Assembly: GCA_020161725.1 (NCBI GenBank)
Contig: JAIUOG010000010.1
Coordinates: 1-40,169, forward strand
From: Pseudomonadota bacterium
GTDB lineage: Bacteria > Pseudomonadota > Gammaproteobacteria > Legionellales > Legionellaceae
DNA length: 40,169 nt
Direction of reading: 5' to 3'
Shown here in pieces: positions 25,392 through 34,009 of the stretch. Under the pieces are notes generated by a model, which was not told where the DNA came from, searched no databases, and saw only the letters and a program-made list of their open reading frames with translations. The position numbers and the translations under genes are program-made. How positions within the stretch are numbered: position 1 is the first letter of the stretch; every line of letters starts with the position of its first letter.

Positions 25392-26532
25392 TGGCTTCGA
25401 ACGTCATAGTCTAGGTGAAATTTTAATAAATTCTCAGTATGGATTAAATACTCCCAGCTCAGAAGATGGTACTGTGCCAATTTTTAAAATGAATAATTTT
25501 AATCAAGGTGAAATGGATCCATCCAATCTTGATAAGGTAAAAATATCAGAGGACGAACTTAATCGTTATAAACTTGAAAGAAGCGATATCTTATTTAACA
25601 GGACTAACAGTTTAGATTTAGTTGGTAAAGCTGGAATTTTTGATTTAGATGGTAAATACGTATTTGCCTCTTACTTAGTGAGATTGAAAGTAAATCCTAA
25701 AGTTGCCTATGCAAAATATATCAATTATTTTCTCAATCAAGATTCAACAAAAAAAAGGCTAAAGGCTTTAGCAACCTCAGGAGTTAGTCAAGCAAACATA
25801 AATCCGACTCAGTTAAAAAAGAAATTATTTATATTATTACCTCCATTATCAGAACAAAAAAAAATAGCCCAAATCCTATCAACATGGGACAAAGCTATCA
25901 CCACCACCGAAAAATTATTAGCCAGCAGCGAGCAACAGAAAAAAGCATTAATGGAGCAGATACTCACTGGGAAAAAGAGATTTGCTGGCGCTTATAAAGA
26001 GTGGTTACATAATTCATTAAGAAAACTAGTAAGAATTTCAAAAGGCCAACAATTAAATAGAAGTACTTTAAGAGAAATAGGAAAATATCCAGTGATAAAT
26101 GGAGGTATTGCTCCATCTGGATATAGTGAAATGGCAAATCGGTCTGGCGATACTATTGCGATAAGCGAAGGAGGCAACTCTTGCGGATTTGTTTCTTACC
26201 AAAAAAATGATTTTTGGTGTGGGGGGCACTGTTATGCTTTATGTGATTTAGAATTAACGACACAAATCACTTATCAGCTTCTCAAGTTTAATGAGAACAA
26301 AATTATGAAGCTCCGTGTTGGATCTGGTCTACCAAATATACAAAAAAAAGACTTGGAAAATTTAATTATTTATTACCCAACAGATCCAGTGGAACAACAA
26401 AAAATCTCCTCTACTCTCTTTACTGCCGATGAGGAAATAAGAATACTAAAAGATAAAATTAAATACTTACAAGAAGAGAAGAAAGCATTAATGCAACAAT
26501 TATTAACTGGTAACCGGCGAGTATCGATATGA
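25381..26532 (+). CDS. hsdS: Type I specificity subunit HsdS (two TRDs)
   Basis: Selects the DNA target for methylation and cleavage. 383 aa: TRD1 about 1-150, conserved region 155-200 (PPLSEQKKIAQILSTWDKAI...QQKKALMEQILTGKKRF), TRD2 about 208-340, and second conserved region from about 345 (DPVEQQKISSTLF...EEKKALMQQLLTGNRRV). The two KKALM-x-Q-x-LTG ends are internal repeats, typical of the circular HsdS layout. It overlaps hsdM by 11 nt and shares ATGA with the next gene. Full length, so the upstream half-subunit is additional rather than a broken piece of this gene. Confidence 0.94.
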   Translation: MLNNGFERHSLGEILINSQYGLNTPSSEDGTVPIFKMNNFNQGEMDPSNLDKVKISEDELNRYKLERSDILFNRTNSLDLVGKAGIFDLDGKYVFASYLVRLKVNPKVAYAKYINYFLNQDSTKKRLKALATSGVSQANINPTQLKKKLFILLPPLSEQKKIAQILSTWDKAITTTEKLLASSEQQKKALMEQILTGKKRFAGAYKEWLHNSLRKLVRISKGQQLNRSTLREIGKYPVINGGIAPSGYSEMANRSGDTIAISEGGNSCGFVSYQKNDFWCGGHCYALCDLELTTQITYQLLKFNENKIMKLRVGSGLPNIQKKDLENLIIYYPTDPVEQQKISSTLFTADEEIRILKDKIKYLQEEKKALMQQLLTGNRRVSI

Positions 26533-27587
26533 ATGCGTGGCAAAAAATTGATATCAACGAGATACCCTATTCTGAAAAAGCTAGATGCACAATTATTGAT
26601 ATATTAACAAACGGCTACGGAATATTTGCCGACTATTTGGACAAGAGTTTTCTTAATGATTTAAAAAGATTTCAGAATCAATCTGCAGTAAAAATTTATC
26701 ATCCTGAAGAGCAAAAATTAGCAACCCGCTTATTTGAATTCAGAGTTGCTGAGTATCTATTTAAAATTGGGGCTAACTTCACAACAACTTTAAAGAAGAA
26801 TGCTCTGATTGATAACTACAAAACGGAAAACACTGTTAAATATATAAACTATCCTGATTTCTTAATTACCCTTAACAGTAAAAGATACTTTGTCGAAGTC
26901 GCTATGCCGACACAAGACAAAATTCTAAATAGGGCTGTTGATATTTTCAATTCAGGCGAAGAATGTTATCAAGAAATTTTATTAACCCTTAAAACACATC
27001 GATCGAAACAATTAACTGAAAGATGGAGAGATGCTTATGATAGTTTAACTTCTATGTGTGTACTTTACCCTGAGTTAGAAAATAAAAAATATCCATTAAA
27101 ATTTGAGTCTTTAGACCAGTTTTCCATGAAAGATTTTTTAAAGGCTTGTAGTTTACTACGCATTTTATTTCCAAAACTCAAGGAAACTGTATTAAAACAA
27201 ATAATTTTGGATTTAGAAGACACACCATTGTCTACAAAAATACTATCCAGTTCCGATAAAGATTTTAAGTGCGGATATGACGAATATACTTTCATCTACC
27301 AAATAAAAAATACAATAAAAAACAAAATCGAATCCCCCAGATTTAAAGCTTTACAGAAATTAATGCACAAAGAAAACATAGGTTATATTCTAGCCATATC
27401 AGGTGGAATCATCTCATTGATGAATAGACCATTGTTAACAGAAGAATATTTCAGCTTTTTGAGTAATGAAACTAGGATCGATAAATTGTTATTAAGTCTT
27501 TATGCGGACGGCCTAATGGGAAATCAAGCTGATTTTTTCTTCATAAACTGCAATAAAAACCTAGAGCCTATAGGGGATTCTGCATGA
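26529..27587 (+). CDS. Uncharacterised 352-aa protein with PD-(D/E)XK-like pattern
   Basis: I do not recognise the family. Residues 66-125 carry RLFEFRVAEYLFKIG (Glu70/Glu75), then YPDFLI (Pro109-Asp110) and, 13 residues later, YFVEVAMPT (Glu123). This E...PD...E-x-A order resembles the PD-(D/E)XK nuclease core, but the expected lysine is Ala125, so it may be a variant or inactive site. The rest is mixed helix with no membrane segment. ATGA overlaps at both ends tie it to hsdS and to the AlbA-ATPase gene, so it is produced as a fixed part of the restriction operon. Role is inferred only. Confidence 0.75.
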   Translation: MNAWQKIDINEIPYSEKARCTIIDILTNGYGIFADYLDKSFLNDLKRFQNQSAVKIYHPEEQKLATRLFEFRVAEYLFKIGANFTTTLKKNALIDNYKTENTVKYINYPDFLITLNSKRYFVEVAMPTQDKILNRAVDIFNSGEECYQEILLTLKTHRSKQLTERWRDAYDSLTSMCVLYPELENKKYPLKFESLDQFSMKDFLKACSLLRILFPKLKETVLKQIILDLEDTPLSTKILSSSDKDFKCGYDEYTFIYQIKNTIKNKIESPRFKALQKLMHKENIGYILAISGGIISLMNRPLLTEEYFSFLSNETRIDKLLLSLYADGLMGNQADFFFINCNKNLEPIGDSA

Positions 27588-29488
27588 CCTGGACTACCAA
27601 ACAAATATTCGATGAACTAATCGAACTCGATGAACATCAACGTATCGAAGCTAAACGTGCAAGTGATATCGGTCACTCAATCATGCAAACTATTTGTGCC
27701 TTTGCAAACGAACCAGAGTTAGGCGGGGGTTGGCTGCTTGGTATTGCTGAACCAGATTCTGAACATAACACATTCTGGGTTAGTGGTGTTGAAAATATCG
27801 ACAAGTTATTAAATGAGCTGCAAAATAATTGTCGCACACAGTTTGAGCATCCCATTCGTATTGAATGTAAGCACGAAAAATTTGATGGCAAATCAGTCAT
27901 TGGTGTTTTTGTACATGAACTTGAACCTAATGCAAAACCATGCCGTTTTATTGGAAAACCTGATAAACATAACAAGCGTAAAACAGGCGTCTGGCGACGC
28001 GGTGCAAACGGTGATTATGAATGCAATGAAAAAGAGTTAGAGCCTATTTTAATGGCAAAGGCTGGCATCAGCTATGAACAAATTATTTTGCCGGATACTA
28101 CTCTCGATGATTTGGATGAAAATGCTATCGCCCAGTACCGCAAACTACGTTCAAAGGTTCGTCCTAATGCCGAAGAGTTACAAGCTGATGATTTAGGGTT
28201 ACTCCGTGCGCTGCGTGTAGTTAAAAAACATGGTGGCGAGTATGCCCCCAATATTGCCGGATTACTTTTATTTGGCAAAACACTTTCTTTGCGCGGATTA
28301 CTACCCGCTGTGCGTGTAGATTATGTTCGCGTTGCTGGCACTGAATGGGTAGAAGATCCTGATCAACGTTTTCAGTACTCTCTTGATCTGCGAGAACCAT
28401 TATTAACTCTTATCCCTAAACTTGAAAATGTGATTTTAGATGACATGCCTCGATATTTTCGTTTAGAAGAAGGACAGCTACAACGTTCTGATCAGCCGTT
28501 CTTACCTCAAAAAGTGATTCGCGAGGCGATTGTGAATGCAGTGATGCATCGAGATTACCATATATACCAGCCAACAATGGTTATTCGCTATAGCAATAGG
28601 ATTGAGATCCGAAATGCAGGTTATTCTTTGAAGTCTTTGGACGAATATGATGATACGGGTTCTGAGCTAAGGAACCCTACCCTTTCCCATGTTTTATATG
28701 ACCTGGATTTTGCAGAAACAAAAGGAACCGGATTTCGCACGATGCAGCGTTTACTAAACGATGCGGGTTTAACTAAACCTATATTATTATCAAATAGACA
28801 AAGCAATTATTTCAAAGCAACTTTTTTACTCCATCAACTCATGAACGAAGAGCAATTGCTTTGGTTAAAGCAGTTTAGAGACTTGAATTTAAGTTCTGAT
28901 GAAGCCAAAGCGTTGGTCTTAATTAGAGAGGTGGGAGCCATCGATAATGGTGCGCTGCGGGCAATTACAGACTTAGATACGCTGGCAGCAAGTAAAGTAC
29001 TTGGTCGCCTCTGGCAACAATACCATTTGATTGAAAAAGGTGGAAGTGGACGCAATACTTATTATAAACCAACCCATTTGCTGATGGGCTATCATCCTTC
29101 TGAGAATCAAAATAGAGATGAGCTCAATAGAAATGATAGTAACCTCATAGCAAATGGTAATAACCTCCATCGAAATGGTAGTGACCTCGATGCAAATAGT
29201 AGTCACTTACCTGATGCTTTGCGAGAGGAAATTGAGTGCTTGACTCCAAAGTCTCGTCAGATAAAGCCTGTCATTTTGAAGTTATGCCTACATCACTCGT
29301 ATTCTGCAGATCAAATGGCGACTATTCTTAATAGAAACGCAAGTGCTTTAAAAACGAAACAACTTGTACCTATGTGTGAAGATGGTTTGATAACGTATAC
29401 CCATCCAGAGGTACGAAATCATCCAAATCAAGCTTACTCTATCACAGAGAAAGGAAGGCAGTGGTTAAAAAATAAGGGGCAACTATGA
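27584..29488 (+). CDS. AlbA-2 (Schlafen-like) / HATPase-domain protein, COG2865-like
   Basis: 634 aa. Residues 20-150 are the AlbA-2 domain (EAKRASDIGHSIMQTICAFA, then ELGGGWLLGI). Residues 300-400 are a histidine-kinase-type ATPase fold: REAIVNAVMHRDY (N-box), EIRNAGY and ETKGTGFRTM (glycine-rich lid). Such proteins are often labelled putative transcriptional regulator or RecG-like, which overstates it, since no helicase motor is present. The C-terminus has winged-helix-like segments (about 430-490 and 560-634) linked by a four-unit heptad repeat (515-542). Found here, as elsewhere, within hsd operons; overlaps both neighbours by ATGA. Function in restriction is not established. Confidence 0.87.
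   Translation: MTWTTKQIFDELIELDEHQRIEAKRASDIGHSIMQTICAFANEPELGGGWLLGIAEPDSEHNTFWVSGVENIDKLLNELQNNCRTQFEHPIRIECKHEKFDGKSVIGVFVHELEPNAKPCRFIGKPDKHNKRKTGVWRRGANGDYECNEKELEPILMAKAGISYEQIILPDTTLDDLDENAIAQYRKLRSKVRPNAEELQADDLGLLRALRVVKKHGGEYAPNIAGLLLFGKTLSLRGLLPAVRVDYVRVAGTEWVEDPDQRFQYSLDLREPLLTLIPKLENVILDDMPRYFRLEEGQLQRSDQPFLPQKVIREAIVNAVMHRDYHIYQPTMVIRYSNRIEIRNAGYSLKSLDEYDDTGSELRNPTLSHVLYDLDFAETKGTGFRTMQRLLNDAGLTKPILLSNRQSNYFKATFLLHQLMNEEQLLWLKQFRDLNLSSDEAKALVLIREVGAIDNGALRAITDLDTLAASKVLGRLWQQYHLIEKGGSGRNTYYKPTHLLMGYHPSENQNRDELNRNDSNLIANGNNLHRNGSDLDANSSHLPDALREEIECLTPKSRQIKPVILKLCLHHSYSADQMATILNRNASALKTKQLVPMCEDGLITYTHPEVRNHPNQAYSITEKGRQWLKNKGQL
29126..29209 (+). repeat. Four 21-bp units inside the AlbA-2 gene
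   Basis: Units encode NRNDSNL, IANGNNL, HRNGSDL and DANSSHL in frame, pattern xxNxxxL. The DNA units have diverged but keep AAT-GGT/AGT and CTC/TTA at fixed positions; NRDEL just before may be a partial fifth. The region is probably a flexible linker between two winged-helix-like parts. Confidence 0.8.
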
Positions 29489-32400
29489 CCCAATTACCCC
29501 GTTTTCAAGAAGAATACAGCGCAAAAATACCTGCGCTTGTTGTTCTTAACAATTTAGGTTGGACTTTTCTATCTCCAGAACAAGCGCTAACTTTACGTGA
29601 AAATAAACCCAGTGAAGTAGTCTTAAAAGCTACGCTATATGATGTATTACGAAAACGCCGCTTTATATATGCAGGAAACGAGTATCCGCTTTCTGATAAA
29701 TCGATTGATGGGATTGTCGCAGAAATTAGCACACCCGCATTAAATGAGGGATTAACCAAGGCAAATGAACGGATATATAACCACATCTTATATGGCATTA
29801 CTGTCACTGAATTTGTTGGGGGTAAAAAAATAAATCCGACTATTCCGCTGATTGATTGGCATGATATCCAAAATAATAGTTTTTTATTTACAGAGGAATA
29901 TTCTATTTTGGGCGCTGGAGGTGTACAAACCCGATGTCCAGATATTGTTTGCTTCGTTAATGGCTTACCACTCGCGATCATCGAAGCAAAACGCCCAGAT
30001 GGGAAGAAAGGCCCAACCATCGAGGAAGGAATATCACAACATCTACGTAACCAGCGTTCAAGCGAAATCCCTCAGTTATTCGCCTATAGCCAACTTTTAT
30101 TATCCATTAATGGCGTTGATGGCTTATATGGAACACAGGGCACAGATGCAAAATTTTGGGCGACTTGGCGAGACGAAGATATAGGAGAGAATCAATTCAA
30201 TCAAATTAAAAATTTAGCCCTTACCACGCAACAAGTAGACGGCTTTTTTAACCATCGGCGAGCAACAGATAGAGTTTGGTTTGAAAAACTCATTTCGCAA
30301 GGACAATTAACAGTAACAGGACAAGATAAACTGCTCATCAGTTTATTATCGCCCCAACGATTACTCGATATGACTCGTTATTTCATGTTGTTTGACAAGA
30401 AAGCAGGGAAAATCGTTGCGCGTTATCAACAGTTTTTTGGTATTCAGCGGCTGATTGAACGAATTAACACACCTAACTCTGATGGTGGGCGAGAAGGTGG
30501 CGTGATATGGCATACGACAGGCTCTGGGAAGTCGCTAACGATGGTTTTTTTATCCCGCGCCCTAATTTTGCATGACAGTTTGAAACAATGCCGCATCGTT
30601 GTCGTCACTGATCGGGTCGATCTGGAAAGACAACTGTCTAATACTTTTCATTCTGGTGGCGAGTTCTCTGGAAAAACAGAGTTTGCAAATGCAAAAGCCA
30701 CATCCGGCAGACGGCTGGCGGAGAAAATCAGCAAAGGCACTGAACGTGTTATTTTTTCCCTCATTCAAAAATTCAATACCGCAGCCAAGCTGCCACAATG
30801 CAAGAATTTAAGTCGCGATATCGTCGTTTTAGTGGACGAAGGCCACCGCTCACAAGGCGGAGAAAATTATATTCGCATGAAACAAGCTTTGCCTAATGCT
30901 GCCTTCATTGCTTTTACAGGTACACCATTACTTAAAGAAGATAAAACAACGAATAAGTTTGGGTCTATCATCCATGCTTATACTATGCAGCGTGCGGTAG
31001 AAGATAAAATGGTGACTCCGCTTTTATACGAAGAAAGACGCCCTGAACTCATGGTCAATGACCGTGCAATTGACTCTTGGTTTGAACGAATAACTGAAGA
31101 GCTTTCTGACAAACAACGGGCTGATTTAAAGAAAAAATATGCCAAAAAAGGCGAAATCTACCGCTCTGAAAATAGAATTGAACTCATTGCACTGGATATA
31201 GCACATCATTTTGTAAAAAATATTGATGAAGGACTAAAAGGACAAATTGCTTGTGACGGCAAACTGTCTGCTATTCGTTACAAAAAATATTTAGATGAAG
31301 TCGGGTTATTTGAATCCGCAGTAGTAATGTCACCTCCTGATACCAGAGAAGGAAACGTGGAAGTTGATGAGTCCAAAATTCCTGAAGTGACAAAATGGTG
31401 GAAAGATAATATTGGCAATCAAGACGAACGTGAATACACGCGACAGGTTATAGAGCGTTTTGCCAATGATGAAGATTTAAAAATAATTATTGTTGTTGAT
31501 AAGTTGCTTACCGGTTTTGATGAACCGCGAAATACAGTACTTTATATTGATAAAAAGTTAGAAGCGCATAATCTGATCCAGGCTATTGCTCGTGTTAACC
31601 GATTACATGAAAAGAAAAAATTTGGATTGTTAATTGATTATAGAGGAATCCTTAAAGAGCTTGATGCCACCATTGCCAAATATCAGGATTTAGCATCCAG
31701 AACACAACAAGGCTATGACATTACCGATCTAGATGGTTTATATCACCAAATGTCTAGTGAATATAAACGTCTTCCCTTGCTCTATGATGCATTATGGAAA
31801 ATCTTCAAAGAGGTCAAAAACAAAGGAGATTTTGAACAACTAAGACAAGTACTTATCCCCAAAATACAAGAAGTTGATGGAAACCTCGTCGATACAAACC
31901 TGAAAGTTAGAGAGGATTTCTATGATGCACTGAGTGAGTTTGCAAATTGTCTCAAAGTTGCCTTACAGTCTGATAGCTTTTTTGATGACAAAAGTATTAC
32001 CGATACCCAACGTACTCATTATAAAGAGACATTAAAACAATTCACCAGCCTGCGCCAAATTGCAAAACTCGATGCAGGTGAAATCATTATATATGACAAA
32101 TACGCCGAACTTGTAAAAAAGCTCATGGATAAACATGTTGTTGGTGTGCAAATTAAAGAGCCAGTAGGTGTATATGAAGTTGGCAAAATGGGACGTCAAG
32201 AGCGACCCGAAGAATGGAATAAAGAAAAAACAAGAAACGAAACAGATATCATAAAAACACGCATAGCTAAAATGATAGAACAGGATTTAAGAGATGATCC
32301 CTATGCGCAAGAAACATTTTCAGAACTTTTAAAAATAGCCATAAAAGAGGCAGACGAACTATTTGAACATCCATTAAAACAATATTTACTATTTCAAGAA

Positions 32401-32757
32401 TTTGAACATGATGTGCTGAACAGAAAACTAAAGGAAATTCCAGCAGATTTTTCTGATAATCACCATGCGCAAGCTTATTATGGAGTATTCAAGCTTCAAC
32501 TTCCAGTTTCTTTTGCAACTCTCACAGAAGAAGAACAAAAAAAATGGATTGATCTTGCCTTTACTGTGGATGAACTAATTAATGTTTCAATTACGGAACA
32601 TTCCTTGAATCAACAAAATACAGAAGCAGACATTCGAAAAAAATTATTACCGATTATTTTCAAAGCGTGTAAAGAATTAGGTTTTGGAATGGAACATGCA
32701 AAAAACATTATTGAACAAGTTATTCAAATTGTTCGTGTGGGTTTAATTTCAATATGA
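29485..32757 (+). CDS. hsdR: Type I restriction endonuclease subunit HsdR
   Basis: ATP-driven DNA translocation and cleavage when the site is unmethylated. 1090 aa. N-terminal nuclease: Asp153 in CPDIVCF and Glu167-x-Lys169 in AIIEAKRPDG form PD-(D/E)XK. The SF2 motor has Walker A HTTGSGKSLTM (from about 343), DEGHR as DEAH-box equivalent (about 450), TGTPL (motif III, about 477), and IIVVDKLLTGFDEP and QAIARVNR (motifs V-VI). A helical C-terminal region contacts the methyltransferase. ATGA overlap with the AlbA-2 gene. All key residues are present, so it is likely active. Confidence 0.96.
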   Translation: MTQLPRFQEEYSAKIPALVVLNNLGWTFLSPEQALTLRENKPSEVVLKATLYDVLRKRRFIYAGNEYPLSDKSIDGIVAEISTPALNEGLTKANERIYNHILYGITVTEFVGGKKINPTIPLIDWHDIQNNSFLFTEEYSILGAGGVQTRCPDIVCFVNGLPLAIIEAKRPDGKKGPTIEEGISQHLRNQRSSEIPQLFAYSQLLLSINGVDGLYGTQGTDAKFWATWRDEDIGENQFNQIKNLALTTQQVDGFFNHRRATDRVWFEKLISQGQLTVTGQDKLLISLLSPQRLLDMTRYFMLFDKKAGKIVARYQQFFGIQRLIERINTPNSDGGREGGVIWHTTGSGKSLTMVFLSRALILHDSLKQCRIVVVTDRVDLERQLSNTFHSGGEFSGKTEFANAKATSGRRLAEKISKGTERVIFSLIQKFNTAAKLPQCKNLSRDIVVLVDEGHRSQGGENYIRMKQALPNAAFIAFTGTPLLKEDKTTNKFGSIIHAYTMQRAVEDKMVTPLLYEERRPELMVNDRAIDSWFERITEELSDKQRADLKKKYAKKGEIYRSENRIELIALDIAHHFVKNIDEGLKGQIACDGKLSAIRYKKYLDEVGLFESAVVMSPPDTREGNVEVDESKIPEVTKWWKDNIGNQDEREYTRQVIERFANDEDLKIIIVVDKLLTGFDEPRNTVLYIDKKLEAHNLIQAIARVNRLHEKKKFGLLIDYRGILKELDATIAKYQDLASRTQQGYDITDLDGLYHQMSSEYKRLPLLYDALWKIFKEVKNKGDFEQLRQVLIPKIQEVDGNLVDTNLKVREDFYDALSEFANCLKVALQSDSFFDDKSITDTQRTHYKETLKQFTSLRQIAKLDAGEIIIYDKYAELVKKLMDKHVVGVQIKEPVGVYEVGKMGRQERPEEWNKEKTRNETDIIKTRIAKMIEQDLRDDPYAQETFSELLKIAIKEADELFEHPLKQYLLFQEFEHDVLNRKLKEIPADFSDNHHAQAYYGVFKLQLPVSFATLTEEEQKKWIDLAFTVDELINVSITEHSLNQQNTEADIRKKLLPIIFKACKELGFGMEHAKNIIEQVIQIVRVGLISI

Positions 32758-32770
32758 TTAAGGATAATCG

Positions 32771-33502
32771 ATGTCTACAGATGCAACCTATATTACATTT
32801 GGGATAGATAAAATTCCTTTCGAGCTTCGACCCAAAAGCCAAGAAAGCAATCGCATCACAATTAAAGTCAAACCTGATTGTCAGGTCATTGTTTTTGCAC
32901 CTCCATCCGCAACTCATGATGAAATTATTGTGGCTGTAAATAAACGCGCAAAATGGGTGTATAACAAATTACGTATATTCAGATCTCAGCAAGAATATAT
33001 TACTCCTCGACAATATATAAGCGGTGAAAGTTATTACTATCTGGGTAAAAAATATGTGCTCAAAGTGATTGATGATTCAAAAGCCAAACCTCAAGTCAAA
33101 TTAGTACGCGGTCAACTTCAAATTATTGCATCAAGGAATATAGAACATAGACGGCAACTGTTGGCAGATTGGTATAAGCAGAAGGCTTTTGAGGCTTTTA
33201 GCAAAAGATTAGATCAACTTCTATTAACAGTTCCTTGGATAAAAGAAAGCCCTTCGATAAATTTAAGAGCGATGCGTTCCCGATGGGGAAGCTGTGCGGT
33301 TAATGGAAAAATAACGCTTAATACTCATCTTATTAAAGCACCGATAGCATGTATTGATTACGTGATACTCCACGAGCTATGTCACCATTCTGAACATAAT
33401 CACAGCGATAAGTTTTATCGTCTATTAAATCAGGTTAGCCCCAACTGGAAGCAGGTAAAACAATATCTCGATAAAGCAGCTAATTTATATCTTATGATTT
33501 AA
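32771..33502 (+). CDS. YgjP-like (DUF45) zinc metallopeptidase
   Basis: 243 aa. The MRSRWGSCAVNGKITLNTHL segment near residue 175 and HELCHHSEHNH (His201, Glu202, His205, His211) are the YgjP/SprT-like metal site: HExxH plus a third His. It begins 13 nt after hsdR, as the last gene of the operon and just before the right att. Genes of this kind often accompany type I systems, but the reason is not known; processing or turnover of HsdR is a possible role. Intact metal ligands suggest activity. Confidence 0.9.
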   Translation: MSTDATYITFGIDKIPFELRPKSQESNRITIKVKPDCQVIVFAPPSATHDEIIVAVNKRAKWVYNKLRIFRSQQEYITPRQYISGESYYYLGKKYVLKVIDDSKAKPQVKLVRGQLQIIASRNIEHRRQLLADWYKQKAFEAFSKRLDQLLLTVPWIKESPSINLRAMRSRWGSCAVNGKITLNTHLIKAPIACIDYVILHELCHHSEHNHSDKFYRLLNQVSPNWKQVKQYLDKAANLYLMI

Positions 33503-33561
33503 CTTTGGGAGATTTATAACATCTAAGATTCTGAACTAGAACACCGATAATTCTTTGGAAG

Positions 33562-33595
33562 TCAATATGGTGGAGGCGGCGGGAATTGAACCCGC
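33562..33595. repeat. Right att repeat within the ssrA 3' end
   Basis: 34 nt matching 21148-21180 apart from one A. It covers the last 28 nt of tmRNA (T-arm, acceptor, CCA) plus 6 nt beyond. The island therefore kept ssrA whole while leaving a copy at its other end. Confidence 0.85.
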
Positions 33596-33958
33596 GTCCG
33601 CAAATCCTCTGCTCTCAGCTCTACATGCATAGCCTTGTCTTTTAAGTTAACTATAGACCCTCCGACGGGCAGGATTTTCTATAGCGATTCCCTGAATTTG
33701 ATACCTTGATGCGGGACTAATCAAGATACGAGCTCATCTCTTATGACCGTTGATTCAATACCGATGAGCGGGCTTGGTCGAACGGGACGCTGGTTTTATG
33801 GCAGCGCGCAGTGGATAACTACAGCTTATGCAGCTATAGCTTCTCCAGCAAAGTTTTCATCGTTTGCATTTATATTTATTTGAGTCTTATTAACGAGAGG
33901 TCTCATTCTCGGCATGCACCTTAAGTTTCGCAACCCACGTCGAAGCCAGGTCGCCCCC
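33568..33958 (-). ncRNA. ssrA: tmRNA
   Basis: Rescues stalled ribosomes and tags the product for proteolysis. 391 nt. The 5' end GGGGGCGACCTGGCTTCGAC pairs with the 3' end CGCCTCC followed by ACCA (7-bp acceptor including one G-U), and the T-loop GGTTCAATTCC is present. The tag frame (minus strand, 33867 to 33826) encodes ANDENFAGEAIAA then TAA, with GCA as resume codon. The encoded CCA is at 33568-33570. The gene is the integration site of the island to its left but remains intact. Confidence 0.96.
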
Positions 33959-33967
33959 TTAACTTTA

Positions 33968-33996
33968 ATTATAACACAAAATCTTAATCTAAAAAT
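33968..33996 (-). promoter_or_regulatory. ssrA promoter
   Basis: Consensus TATAAT on the minus strand (33968-33973), 9 nt before the tmRNA 5' end at 33958. The -35 region about 17 bp further up is T-rich but weak. Confidence 0.55.
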
Positions 33997-34009
33997 CTAC
34001 TTTGCTTAA

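Noticed and set aside
29126..29209. CRISPR-like array
   Set aside because: The 21-bp units are contiguous without spacers and are in frame within a protein.
27584..29488. RecG-type helicase
   Set aside because: No Walker A or helicase motifs are visible; the protein has AlbA-2 and histidine-kinase-type ATPase motifs instead.
29505..30020. 171-aa antisense frame in hsdR
   Set aside because: It lies opposite the conserved nuclease domain of HsdR and has no recognisable content.
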